Shown here piece by piece: positions 50,885 to 58,581 of a stretch of DNA of 64,000 nt. Made by a program: the position numbers and the translations under genes. This DNA is from CADEEL01 sp050246475 (lineage in GTDB: Bacteria > Pseudomonadota > Alphaproteobacteria > Caulobacterales > Aquidulcibacteraceae): contig JBFWVZ010000002.1 of the NCBI GenBank assembly GCA_050246475.1, forward strand, positions 372,001 through 436,000, written 5' to 3'. The first letter of the stretch is position 1. Every line of letters begins with the position of its first letter. The notes beneath the pieces are model-generated. The model saw nothing but the letters and a program-made list of their open reading frames with translations, made no database searches and was not told the DNA's origin.

Positions 50885-52182
50885 GCCGCGCCCTTCTTCT
50901 TGTTAGGCGGCGGCGTCAGATCGAGCTCCGTCTGCGGCGCGGGCAAGCGCGGCGCGGTTTCCACCGCGGAGAGCGGCGCGGGATTGAGCCCGGCATCGGC
51001 GGCGCCCAATTCCTTGAACTTGCGCGCCTGGGGATAGACGCGCGTCTCCATCGAGGAGACGAGCGCGTTGTAGTTCTGCACGCTCTTGCCAATGGAATCG
51101 CCGACCTTCGCCATGTGATCGTTCATGGTGACGAGGCGGCGATAAAGTTCGCGGCCCAATTCCGCGATCTGCTGTGCGTTCTTCGCGGAATCTTCCTGCC
51201 GCCAGCCATAGGCGACGCTCTTGGCGAGCGCGACCATCGTGGCAGGCGTGACAATGACGACGTTCGCGGCGAATGCATCGTTGAAGAGATCGGGATCGCG
51301 CTCGGCGGCGGCCGCGAGGAAATTTTCGCCCGGCACGAAGAGCACGACGAAATCGGCGGTGTCCGGCACGTGCTTCCAATAATCCTTGGAAGCCAGATTC
51401 TTCACATGGCCGCGCAATTCCTGCGCGTGCTTCTTCAGATGCGTTTCGCGCGCGGCGTCATCGGTCGCCTCCATCGCATCGAGATAGCCAGAAAGCGCCA
51501 CCTTCGAATCCACCACGATGCAGCGCCCGCCGGGGAGATTGATGAGGACGTCGGGCCGCAGGCGCGCGCCCTCTCCATCCGTCGTCGAGGCCTGCTCGGT
51601 GAAATCGATACGGGAGGCAAGGCCGCTCATCTCCAGCACATTGCGCAAGGTCTGCTCGCCCCAGCGGCCGCGCGCCTTCGGCGACGCGCGCAAGGCGTTG
51701 ATGAGTTTCGTCGTCGTCGTGTTCGTTTGGCCTACCGCATCGACGATCTGGCGCATCTGTTCGCCAATGACGGATTTGTCCTGCAGCCGCGCCTTCTCCA
51801 GCGCTTCGACGCTGCCCGCGAGCTTCGTCAGCGCTTCCTGCGCCGGCGTCAGCACTTCCTTCACGCCGCCTTGCGCTGCGGCCTTGTGCTTCTCGAACGT
51901 CTCGTTCGCGAGCGTCATGAAGCTCGCTTGCGACGCCTCCAGCGCCTTTGCCGCCAGAGCCAAAAACCGCGCCTCCTCGCTTTCCGATCGCGCGCCCGTC
52001 GCGGCCTTGGCCGCCGCAAGCTCGGCGGCGAGTTCCGTATTGGCCTTGCGCAGCGTTTCGAGTTCAGCGCGGGCGCGGTCCCGCTCGGCGCGGATGGGCT
52101 CCACGCCCGCGGAGCGATAGGCAAACCAGATGGCGGCCGCCGCGGCGGCCAAAAGCGCGACAAGCAGGAGCGATTCGGTCAT
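50881..52182 (-). CDS. rmuC: DNA recombination protein RmuC
   Basis: Predicted nuclease-like protein that limits inversions between short repeats. The 433 residues have an N-terminal membrane anchor (LLLVALLAAAAAAIWFAY), a coiled-coil (ERDRARAELETLRKANTELA) and the RmuC core (LINALRASPKARGRWGEQTLRNVLEMSGL, RPDVLINLPGGRCIVVDSKVALSGYL, FVVLFVPGENFLAAAAE). The VDSK pair of the PD-(D/E)XK-like fold is visible. The C-terminus has a Pro-rich tail. Its stop overlaps that of the nitronate monooxygenase gene. Confidence 0.94.
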   Translation of the reverse strand: MTESLLLVALLAAAAAAIWFAYRSAGVEPIRAERDRARAELETLRKANTELAAELAAAKAATGARSESEEARFLALAAKALEASQASFMTLANETFEKHKAAAQGGVKEVLTPAQEALTKLAGSVEALEKARLQDKSVIGEQMRQIVDAVGQTNTTTTKLINALRASPKARGRWGEQTLRNVLEMSGLASRIDFTEQASTTDGEGARLRPDVLINLPGGRCIVVDSKVALSGYLDAMEATDDAARETHLKKHAQELRGHVKNLASKDYWKHVPDTADFVVLFVPGENFLAAAAERDPDLFNDAFAANVVIVTPATMVALAKSVAYGWRQEDSAKNAQQIAELGRELYRRLVTMNDHMAKVGDSIGKSVQNYNALVSSMETRVYPQARKFKELGAADAGLNPAPLSAVETAPRLPAPQTELDLTPPPNKKKGAA

Positions 52183-52301
52183 AGCCGGAGACTAGCATTT
52201 CCCCGCCGCCCCGCGGCGGCTTGCGGCAGCGCAAGGCACGCGTTCCGATTTTCCCGTTCTGATCGTGGACGGTGGCGCGGTCGCGCTAGGGGGATTATCT
52301 C

Positions 52302-52511
52302 ATGGCTATGTCAGACGTTTTGAGCGCCCTCATTCCCGTTGCGCTGGGGGTTGTTTTTCTCATCCTCTGCTTCGGGATCTACGCGCTCTTCCGCGGCGGC
52401 GATTTCGGGCGCTCCTGGTCGAACCGTGCGATGCGGTTGCGCGTGGTGGCGCAATTCGTGGCGATCATCATCCTGGTCGCGGCGATGTGGGCCAAGCAGC
52501 ATTATGGTTAG
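52302..52511 (+). CDS. Small twin-transmembrane (HIG1-like) protein
   Basis: A 69-residue protein with two membrane helices (LIPVALGVVFLILCFGIYAL and VVAQFVAIIILVAAMWA) joined by a basic loop GGDFGRSWSNRAMRLR. This is the alphaproteobacterial twin-transmembrane protein usually found just before a PduO-type adenosyltransferase; the loop resembles HIG1 domains of respiratory supercomplex factors. It overlaps the next gene by 8 bases. Confidence 0.85.
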   Translation: MAMSDVLSALIPVALGVVFLILCFGIYALFRGGDFGRSWSNRAMRLRVVAQFVAIIILVAAMWAKQHYG

Positions 52512-53082
52512 GCTCGACAAGATCGTCACAAAGGCGGGCGACGGCGGCAAAACGCGCCTGGCGACGGGCGAAGAAGTTCCCAAGCATTCCGCCCGCGTGG
52601 CCGCTTATGGCGCGGTTGACGAAGCCAATGCCGCGATAGGCGTGGCGCGCCTTCACCTTGCATCAGACCCAGTCCTCGATGCGATCTTGCTGCGCGTCCA
52701 AAACGATCTCTTCGACTTGGGCGCCGATCTTGCGACGCCGGAACGGGACAAGCCCCTCGCGTTCGAAGCGCTGCGCATCCAAGACTCGCAAGTCGATCGG
52801 TTGGAGCGCGAGGTCGATGAGATCAACGCCAAGCTCACGCCGCTCACCTCCTTTATCCTGCCCGCCGGAACACCCGCGGCTGCGCACCTCCACCTCGCGC
52901 GCACCGTGGCGCGCCGCGCGGAGCGTGCGATCGCGGAACTGATGGACGATCCCAGCGAGAAGGTGTCACCTGCCGCGCTCAAGTATGCGAACCGGCTCTC
53001 CGACCTCATCTTCGTGATGGCGCGCGCAGCCAACGACGAAGGCCGCGGCGACGTGCTCTGGAAGCCGGGCGCTACGCGCTAG
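52504..53082 (+). CDS. PduO-type cob(I)yrinic acid a,c-diamide adenosyltransferase
   Basis: Transfers adenosyl from ATP to cob(I)alamin. The 192 residues show the ATP-site TKAGDGGKTRLATGE, VAAYGAVDEANAAIGVARL, IQNDLFDLGADLA-type motif (VQNDLFDLGADLATPE) and FILPAGTPAAAHLHLARTVAR with RRAERAI, the PduO fold. It shows that the organism uses adenosylcobalamin. It is coupled to the preceding small protein by overlap, a conserved pairing. Confidence 0.92.
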   Translation: MVRLDKIVTKAGDGGKTRLATGEEVPKHSARVAAYGAVDEANAAIGVARLHLASDPVLDAILLRVQNDLFDLGADLATPERDKPLAFEALRIQDSQVDRLEREVDEINAKLTPLTSFILPAGTPAAAHLHLARTVARRAERAIAELMDDPSEKVSPAALKYANRLSDLIFVMARAANDEGRGDVLWKPGATR

Positions 53083-53136
53083 GCGGCCTTCCCCACGCGT
53101 CAGCCTCGCTGCGGCAATAGAAATCGGGCGCGAGCG

Positions 53137-53164
53137 TTGACCCGGAGAAAAGCTCGATTAGTGT
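53137..53164 (+). promoter_or_regulatory. Candidate promoter of etfBA
   Basis: TTGACC (53137-53142), 16 bases, TAGTGT (53159-53164). The -35 equals that of ilvB; the -10 is weak. A 7-bp hairpin (53189-53195 with 53203-53209) follows in the leader before the etfB start, without a T run after it. Confidence 0.35.
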
Positions 53165-53236
53165 CCGCCCGCGTTTATTTCAGGCCCCCGCGCCCGCTTT
53201 TTGGGCGCGAATTCAGCCGCAAAGAGGTTTCCGGCC

Positions 53237-53983
53237 ATGAAGGTTCTCGTGCCCGTCAAGCGGGTGCTCGACTACAATTTGAAAGTGCGCGTCAAAGCCG
53301 ACGGCTCGGGCGTGGACCTCTCCAATCTCAAAATGTCGATGAACCCGTTCGACGAAATCGCGGTCGAGGAAGCCGTGCGCATGAAGGAGGCCGGCAAGGC
53401 GACCGAGATCATCGCGGTCTCCATCGGGCCGGAGCAGGCGCAAGAGACGATCCGCACCGCGCTCGCCATGGGCGCTGACCGCGGCATTCTGGTGAAGGCC
53501 GACGGCGAGGTGGAGCCGCTGGCGGTCGCGAAAATTCTGAAGGCGATCGTGGAAGCTGAAGGCCCCGGCCTCGTCATCCTCGGCAAACAGGCGATCGACG
53601 ACGATTCAAATCAAACCGGCCAGATGCTCGCGGCGCTGCTCGATTGGCCGCAGGCGACGTTCGCGTCGAAGATCGAAGTGCTCGACGGCAAGATGAACGT
53701 CACGCGAGAAGTTGATGGCGGCTTGCAGACGCTCACGCTCGAAGGCCCCGCCATTGTGACGACGGACCTGCGGCTCAACGAGCCGCGCTACGCGTCGCTG
53801 CCGAACATCATGAAGGCGAAGAAAAAGCCGATCGATGTGAAGACCGCGGCTGACTATAGCGTGGACGCCGCGCCGCGCCTGCAGGTGGTGAAGGTCGCCG
53901 ATCCGCCGAAGCGGCAGGGCGGCGCGAAAGTCAAAACGGTTCAGGAATTGGTTGCCGGCCTCAAGGCCGCGGGGGTGATCTGA
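53237..53983 (+). CDS. etfB: Electron transfer flavoprotein beta subunit
   Basis: AMP-binding subunit of the ETF that carries electrons from acyl-CoA dehydrogenases to the ubiquinone reductase. The 248 residues begin MKVLVPVKRVLDYNLKVRV and have NPFDEIAVEEAVRMKE, the signature VEAEGPGLVILGKQAIDDDS and the anchoring loop LNEPRYASLPNIMKAKKKPI (the ETF signature that inserts in partners). I start at the ATG at 53237. etfA begins at the last base of its stop. Confidence 0.95.
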   Translation: MKVLVPVKRVLDYNLKVRVKADGSGVDLSNLKMSMNPFDEIAVEEAVRMKEAGKATEIIAVSIGPEQAQETIRTALAMGADRGILVKADGEVEPLAVAKILKAIVEAEGPGLVILGKQAIDDDSNQTGQMLAALLDWPQATFASKIEVLDGKMNVTREVDGGLQTLTLEGPAIVTTDLRLNEPRYASLPNIMKAKKKPIDVKTAADYSVDAAPRLQVVKVADPPKRQGGAKVKTVQELVAGLKAAGVI

Positions 53984-54927
53984 TGGCGGTGCTGGTTGTC
54001 GCCGAGCATGACAACGCTTCGGTGAAAGACGCGACGCACAAAGTCGTCACCGCCGCCGCCGCGATGGGCGGCGATGTGGACGTGCTGGTCGCGGGTGAGA
54101 ATGCAGGCGCGGCGGCGCAAGCGGCCGCCAAGATCGCCGGCGTGCGCAAAGTGCTGCACGCGGACGGCGCGAGCCTCGCCAAGCAAATGGCCGAGCCGCT
54201 CGAAGCGCTCATCACGCCGCTGATGGCGAATTATGACGCTGTGCTCTTCCCCGCGACGACGACCGGCAAGAACGCCGCGCCGCGTGTGGCCGCAAAGCTT
54301 GACGTGATGCAGCTCTCGGGCGTGACGGGTGTTGAAAGCGCCGACACGTTTGTGCGTCCGATTTATGCCGGCAACGCCATGCTCACCGTGAAGAGCAAGG
54401 ACGCAAAGAAGGTGCTCACTGTGCAGCCGACCGCGTTCAAAGCGGCGGGCGAAGGCGGATCGGCGAGCGTCGAAAGCGTCGCGGCGCCAGCGGGGCCGTT
54501 CAAGGCGACATTCGCATCCGAGGAGATCGTGAAGCTCGATCGCCCGGAATTGACGGCGGCCAAGCGCGTCGTTTCAGGCGGCCGTGCGATGGGCTCGGCC
54601 GACGAGTTCCACCGCGTTATCGAGCCGCTTGCCGACAAGCTCGGCGCAGCGGTTGGCGCTTCGCGCGCGGCCGTCGATGCAGGCTATGCCCCGAACGATT
54701 ACCAGGTCGGGCAAACCGGCAAGGTCGTCGCGCCGGAACTCTACATCGCCATCGGCATCTCCGGCGCCATCCAGCACCTCGCGGGGATGAAGGATTCCAA
54801 GGTGATCGTTGCGATCAACAAGGACGAAGAGGCTCCGATCTTCCAGATCGCGGACTTTGGGCTCGTAGCGGACTACAAATCGGCCGTGCCGGAGCTGATG
54901 GCGGAGTTGGAGAAAGCCGGGTTGTGA
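53983..54927 (+). CDS. etfA: Electron transfer flavoprotein alpha subunit
   Basis: FAD-binding subunit of ETF, 314 residues. The N-terminal domain is followed by the FAD domain with VVSGGRAMGSADEFHRVIEP, AVGASRAAVDAGYAPNDYQVG, ELYIAIGISGAIQHLAGMK and the family signature VAINKDEEAPIFQIADFGLV. Start overlaps the etfB stop (TGATG). The natural donor in this window is the acyl-CoA dehydrogenase at 22.7 kb. Confidence 0.95.
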   Translation: MAVLVVAEHDNASVKDATHKVVTAAAAMGGDVDVLVAGENAGAAAQAAAKIAGVRKVLHADGASLAKQMAEPLEALITPLMANYDAVLFPATTTGKNAAPRVAAKLDVMQLSGVTGVESADTFVRPIYAGNAMLTVKSKDAKKVLTVQPTAFKAAGEGGSASVESVAAPAGPFKATFASEEIVKLDRPELTAAKRVVSGGRAMGSADEFHRVIEPLADKLGAAVGASRAAVDAGYAPNDYQVGQTGKVVAPELYIAIGISGAIQHLAGMKDSKVIVAINKDEEAPIFQIADFGLVADYKSAVPELMAELEKAGL

Positions 54928-54959
54928 AGTCCCGGGGCCCTCCGCCTCGTCCGGGTGTC

Positions 54960-54987
54960 TTGCTGCACTGCAACATTTCTGTATTCT
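54960..54987 (+). promoter_or_regulatory. Promoter with PhaR-like operator before the hydroxyacyl-CoA dehydrogenase
   Basis: TTGCTG (54960-54965), 16 bases, TATTCT (54982-54987). The -35 lies inside a 15-base palindrome TGCTGCACTGCAACA (54961-54975) with six of seven arm pairs. It fits CTGC-N3-GCAG, the motif I recall for the polyhydroxybutyrate repressor PhaR, except the last base. A 5-bp stem with TTTT (55002-55019) follows. Operator function is inferred. Confidence 0.5.
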
Positions 54988-55041
54988 GCCTGTAATCATT
55001 GCGGGCAGGCGCCCGTTTTCTAGGCTTTGAGGCTCCGCCCC

Positions 55042-55929
55042 GTGAGCATTCCCAACGAAATCAGGACCATCGGCGTCGTCGGCGCCGGGCAGATGGGCAA
55101 CGGCATCGCGCACGTTTGTGCGCTCGCCGGCTACGACGTTCTCCTCAACGACGCGAAACCCGAGGCGCTCGACGGCGCCATCGCCGTCATTGAGAAAAAT
55201 ATGGCCCGCCAGGCCGCTCGGGGCCTCATCAAACAAGACCAGATGAAAGCGGCGATGCCGCGCATCAAAAAGACGCCGAAGCTCGGCGATTTCGGCCAGT
55301 GCGACATCGCCATCGAAAGCGCGGTCGAGAACGAAGAGATCAAGCGCAAGATTTTCGCCGATCTCACGCCGATCCTTCGCCCCGACGCGATCCTGGCGAC
55401 CAACACCTCCTCCATCTCCATTACGCGCCTCGCGGCCACGACCGACCGCCCCGACAAATTCATGGGCGTTCACTTCATGAACCCCGTGCCGCTGATGAAG
55501 CTTGTGGAGCTCATCCGTGGTCTGGCGACGAGCCAGGAGACCTACGACGTCTCGCTCAAATTCGTGGAGACGCTCGGCAAGACGGTCGCGAACGCCGAAG
55601 ACTTCCCCGCCTTCATCGTGAATCGCGTGCTGCAGCCGATGATCAACGAAGCGATCTACACGCTCTACGAGGGCGTGGGATCGGTGGAGGCGATCGACAA
55701 GGCGATGAAGCTCGGCGCCAACCATCCAATGGGGCCGCTCGAGCTTGCCGATTTCATCGGCTTGGACACATGCCTCGCCATCATGCAGGTGCTGCACGAG
55801 GGGCTGGCGGACACGAAGTACCGCCCCTGCCCGCTGCTGGTGAAATACGTCGAAGCCGGATGGCTCGGCATCAAGACGCAGCGCGGCTTCTACGACTATC
55901 GCGGCGAAAAGCCGATGCCGACGCGCTAG
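55042..55929 (+). CDS. 3-hydroxybutyryl-CoA dehydrogenase
   Basis: NAD(P)-dependent oxidation of 3-hydroxyacyl-CoA, or acetoacetyl-CoA reduction in reverse. The 295 residues have the Rossmann IGVVGAGQMGNGIAHVCALA, ESAVENEEIKRKIFADL, the catalytic-site TNTSSISITRLA, GVHFMNPVPLMKLVELI and the C-terminal FPAFIVNRVLQPMINEAIY. The start is GTG (55042); a TTG five codons up is open too. It lies after etfBA, a common alphaproteobacterial order. Confidence 0.93.
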   Translation: MSIPNEIRTIGVVGAGQMGNGIAHVCALAGYDVLLNDAKPEALDGAIAVIEKNMARQAARGLIKQDQMKAAMPRIKKTPKLGDFGQCDIAIESAVENEEIKRKIFADLTPILRPDAILATNTSSISITRLAATTDRPDKFMGVHFMNPVPLMKLVELIRGLATSQETYDVSLKFVETLGKTVANAEDFPAFIVNRVLQPMINEAIYTLYEGVGSVEAIDKAMKLGANHPMGPLELADFIGLDTCLAIMQVLHEGLADTKYRPCPLLVKYVEAGWLGIKTQRGFYDYRGEKPMPTR

Positions 55930-55948
55930 GCGTCGCCCCCGCAAAACC

Positions 55949-55974
55949 GTAACCTCGCCGCAATGAGCGGCGAA
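55949..55974 (+). promoter_or_regulatory. Second exact sigma-F-type motif
   Basis: GTAACC (55949-55954), 16 bases, CGAA (55971-55974). If used, transcription would begin near 55981, so the downstream protein must start at the ATG at 55984 rather than 55963. Exact match but weaker context than the copy at 46864. Confidence 0.45.
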
Positions 55975-56568
55975 GATGCCCCCATGGCCGATGGATCAGG
56001 CCCCATTCGCGAGGCGGCGGCGGCATTGCAGGCGCCGGCGCTGACGTGGCGCAGGCCGGGCTGGCTGTGGGCGGGCATCGTGCTCATCCTTTCTGTCGCG
56101 TGGCCGCTCTTCTTCCTGCGCGCCGAAGGGGGATGGGGGCAGTTCGCGGCGATCTGCGTGGGCGCTTCGCTTCTGTTGGCGCTCGGTGCGATCGGGGCCG
56201 CGCACGCAATCGGCAAGCCGCCGCGTCTGCGCCGCCATGTCGTGATCTATGTGATGGCGGCGAGCGTGGCGGTGGCGTTCATCGCGCCGTTCGTGTTCAT
56301 GGCGCTGCTGGATTTCCTGGTGACCGCGGAGCGCAACGGCGATCAGGCCGCGTTCGAGATCGCCGGGCTCTCGGGCAATATGGCATGGGCGCTCGCGCCG
56401 CTCGCGTTGCTTGTCGGCTCGCCCTGCGCACTCGTCGCGGGGCTGGCGCTTTCGCTGCTCGGCTTTCGCAAGACGCCTGCGACGCCGCCTGGGGTGCTCA
56501 TCGCGCGCCGGCGCGGCGATCAAACGATCCTCCACGATCCGCGGCGCGAAATTGACCACACAGGCTGA
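55963..56568 (+). CDS. Hypothetical multi-pass membrane protein
   Basis: A protein of 201 residues (194 if it starts at 55984) with about four membrane helices: WLWAGIVLILSVAWPLFFL, FAAICVGASLLLALGAIGAA, VIYVMAASVAVAFIAPFVFM and ALAPLALLVGSPCALVAGLA. The C-terminal tail is polar. I do not recognise the family. A sigma-F-type motif overlaps its first start, suggesting the later start. It overlaps the next membrane-protein gene by 17 bases. Confidence 0.6.
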   Translation: MSGEDAPMADGSGPIREAAAALQAPALTWRRPGWLWAGIVLILSVAWPLFFLRAEGGWGQFAAICVGASLLLALGAIGAAHAIGKPPRLRRHVVIYVMAASVAVAFIAPFVFMALLDFLVTAERNGDQAAFEIAGLSGNMAWALAPLALLVGSPCALVAGLALSLLGFRKTPATPPGVLIARRRGDQTILHDPRREIDHTG

Positions 56569-57007
56569 GCAGCACGCGCCGGACGCGCTCGTGTTTCGCC
56601 GTCCGCGCTGGGCGTACGCGGCGCTTGGGCTGCTGATTGTGCTCGCGCTCGGCTACGCCTTGACCGTGTTCGTCGCGAGCGGCATCGGGTTTGACGCGCG
56701 CGTCGCGGAAGCATTGGCGTGGCCGGCCGCGATCGGCGCGGGGCTTGCGGGCGGATTGCTCTGGGGACGGATCGCCAAGTGCCGCGTTCGCCGGCATCGC
56801 GACGCCGGGCTCGCAAGCGCCCTGGCGTGGAGTGCGGCCGGTTTTGCCTGGCAGCTCTCTTTCGGACTTGCGGCATGGATCGACGGCGGCGACTTGGCCG
56901 TCATGCGCCACTCGATCGCACCAGCCCTCGTGGGGGGAGCGCTCGCGGCCGCGGCCGGCGGCATAGCGGGCTTCGCCGCAAGCCTCGCGGCGCTCACGCG
57001 CCGCTAA
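56552..57007 (+). CDS. Hypothetical membrane protein
   Basis: About 151 residues from a TTG overlapping the end of the preceding gene. Four probable membrane helices: WAYAALGLLIVLALGYALTV, VAEALAWPAAIGAGLAGGLL, ALAWSAAGFAWQLSFGLAAW and LVGGALAAAAGGIAGFAAS. No family recognised; the start is uncertain since no clear ribosome site is seen. Likely co-expressed with the previous membrane protein. Its stop overlaps that of the convergent dioxygenase gene. Confidence 0.5.
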   Translation: MTTQAEQHAPDALVFRRPRWAYAALGLLIVLALGYALTVFVASGIGFDARVAEALAWPAAIGAGLAGGLLWGRIAKCRVRRHRDAGLASALAWSAAGFAWQLSFGLAAWIDGGDLAVMRHSIAPALVGGALAAAAGGIAGFAASLAALTRR

Positions 57008-57666
57008 AGATCCGCCCACATCCGCAGGAGGTTGGACGCGGCCTTATCGATCAGCAGCAGGTTGTCGCGCGAGGCGCCGGCCTCCTGGAGGCGCGCACGC
57101 GCAAGCCCCAGATCGAAGATGATCTCGCGCTGGCCCGCATCGCGAATCTGACTCTGCACCCAGCCAACCGCGGCGTAGCGCACGCCCTTCGTCACCGGCG
57201 TGACGTGATGAATGGAGCCGGCTGGATAAAGGATGGCGTCGCCAGCGCGCAGCTTCACCTTCTGAGGACCGATCGGCGTTTCGATCGTCAGTTCGCCACC
57301 CTCATAGGTGTTCGGCTCAACGAGAAAGATTGTGAACGCAAGATCGGCGCGAATGCGCGGGCCGGCTTTGCCCATGATCGCGTTGTCGATGTGAGGGCCG
57401 TAGGTCATGCCCGGCTCGTACTTCGACAGCAATATTTTCGAGAGCGCCTTCGGATGGGCCGCGTTCTTGAAGATGCTGTGGCGATGGAGCGCTTCGCTGA
57501 CAAAGGCGGTCAGCGCCTCCTGCCCGGTCAGCTGAAGATTGTTCTTCACCTCGCGCGCGTTTCTCCCAGCCGTGGCGCGCCCGTCCTGCCAGTCAGCGGC
57601 CTCCAGCTCCTTGCGCACACGTTCGACGTCCTCAGCCTCGAGCACGCCCTGCAGAAGCAACATCAT
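57004..57666 (-). CDS. PiuC-like Fe(II)/2-oxoglutarate dioxygenase (PKHD type)
   Basis: A 220-residue member of the PKHX/PiuC family. The iron ligands are visible: HxD in TYGPHIDNAIMG and the second His in SIHHVTPVTKG, with the 2-oxoglutarate arginine in GVRYAAVGWVQS. N-terminal LLLQGVLEAEDVERVRKEL and KNNLQLTGQEAL are usual. PiuC genes typically neighbour TonB-dependent iron receptors and respond to Fur. None is adjacent here, but a Fur-like palindrome lies just upstream. Confidence 0.92.
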   Translation of the reverse strand: MMLLLQGVLEAEDVERVRKELEAADWQDGRATAGRNAREVKNNLQLTGQEALTAFVSEALHRHSIFKNAAHPKALSKILLSKYEPGMTYGPHIDNAIMGKAGPRIRADLAFTIFLVEPNTYEGGELTIETPIGPQKVKLRAGDAILYPAGSIHHVTPVTKGVRYAAVGWVQSQIRDAGQREIIFDLGLARARLQEAGASRDNLLLIDKAASNLLRMWADL

Positions 57667-57684
57667 CGATTCACTGCCTCTTCT

Positions 57685-57699
57685 TGCGAATGATTTGCA
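57685..57699. promoter_or_regulatory. Fur-like operator palindrome
   Basis: TGCGAATGATTTGCA is a 7-1-7 palindrome with six of seven arm pairs (TGCnAAT-n-ATTnGCA). It lies 19 bases before the PiuC-like start and 46 bases before the divergent lipoprotein start, so one repressor could control both. The pattern resembles alphaproteobacterial Fur/Mur boxes. Confidence 0.65.
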
Positions 57700-57744
57700 T
57701 TTGGATCATAACACCGCGCGCCCGTGGGGCGACGGGAGACATAC

Positions 57745-58581
57745 ATGATCGAGACGAGACTGAAACTGTGGCGCAGCGTTGGGGCGGCGGCGCTGGCCGC
57801 GGGCGCGTTGGGAATCGTTTCGTGCGGTCCCAACGGTGAGGCCGGCGAGGCCTCCGGGGACGCCCATCAGGCTGGCGAAGCCGCGATCGGCGAGACGGGC
57901 GGAGAGGCGGGCGAGGCCGCGGCGGGCGAGAGCGGCGCCGAGCATGGCGAAGCCGGCGTCGCGGACGCCTATGCGGGAACGGACGGCGCGCTCCGGACGG
58001 CGCTGCGCCTACAGCATCTCAAAGGCTTCGTATTCGCGGCGCAGCGCGCCTCGGAGGGAAACACAGGCGCCGATGCGGGCGTGCTGGTGAGCCAAGGTCT
58101 TCTGGAAGTGTATGACCCCGCAGCGGATCAGTTCGGCAGTCTCAATGCGGATGCTGTCCGCGCGGCGGGGCTCGAAGCGCTTGATGGACAGCCGCGTCCG
58201 CTCGTCGCGCAGCGCCTCAGCGCGGCGATCGCCGCGATCAATCAGGCGCAAGCGCCCCTCAACGCCGACGCGGCCCAGCTGACGGCGCGGATGATCGAGA
58301 TTTCGACCGGTCTCTACACGCACGTGAACGGCCCAGATGGAGTCGATCCCGTCGAATACCAGCACTCCATGGGCGCCGCGCTTGCCGCGCGCGATGCGCT
58401 GACGCGCGGCGAAGGCGTGCTGCGCGCGCGCAACGCCGCGCGCTACGATGAAGCGCTGCGCGAACTCAACCGCTTGATCGAGCTTTGGCCCACGCCCTCC
58501 GCGCCCGAAACGCCGGCGACGCTTGCGCAGGTCAGCGCGCAGGCTTCGCGCGTGCGCCTGGCGCTTTCTTCGTTCCTCTAA
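57745..58581 (+). CDS. Lipoprotein with a Gly-Glu-Ala-rich segment
   Basis: A 278-residue protein whose signal (GAAALAAGALGIVSCG) gives a lipobox with Cys near residue 26. Residues 30-75 are low complexity, built of repeated GEAGEA, GESGAEHGEAG units. The rest is helical (LRTALRLQHLKGFVFAAQRAS, AALAARDALTRGEGVLRARN, DEALRELNRLIELWP). I do not recognise a family; it reminds me of lipoproteins beside imelysin-type iron proteins but that is weak memory. It shares the Fur-like operator with the PiuC-like gene. GGGAG precedes the ATG. Confidence 0.7.
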   Translation: MIETRLKLWRSVGAAALAAGALGIVSCGPNGEAGEASGDAHQAGEAAIGETGGEAGEAAAGESGAEHGEAGVADAYAGTDGALRTALRLQHLKGFVFAAQRASEGNTGADAGVLVSQGLLEVYDPAADQFGSLNADAVRAAGLEALDGQPRPLVAQRLSAAIAAINQAQAPLNADAAQLTARMIEISTGLYTHVNGPDGVDPVEYQHSMGAALAARDALTRGEGVLRARNAARYDEALRELNRLIELWPTPSAPETPATLAQVSAQASRVRLALSSFL

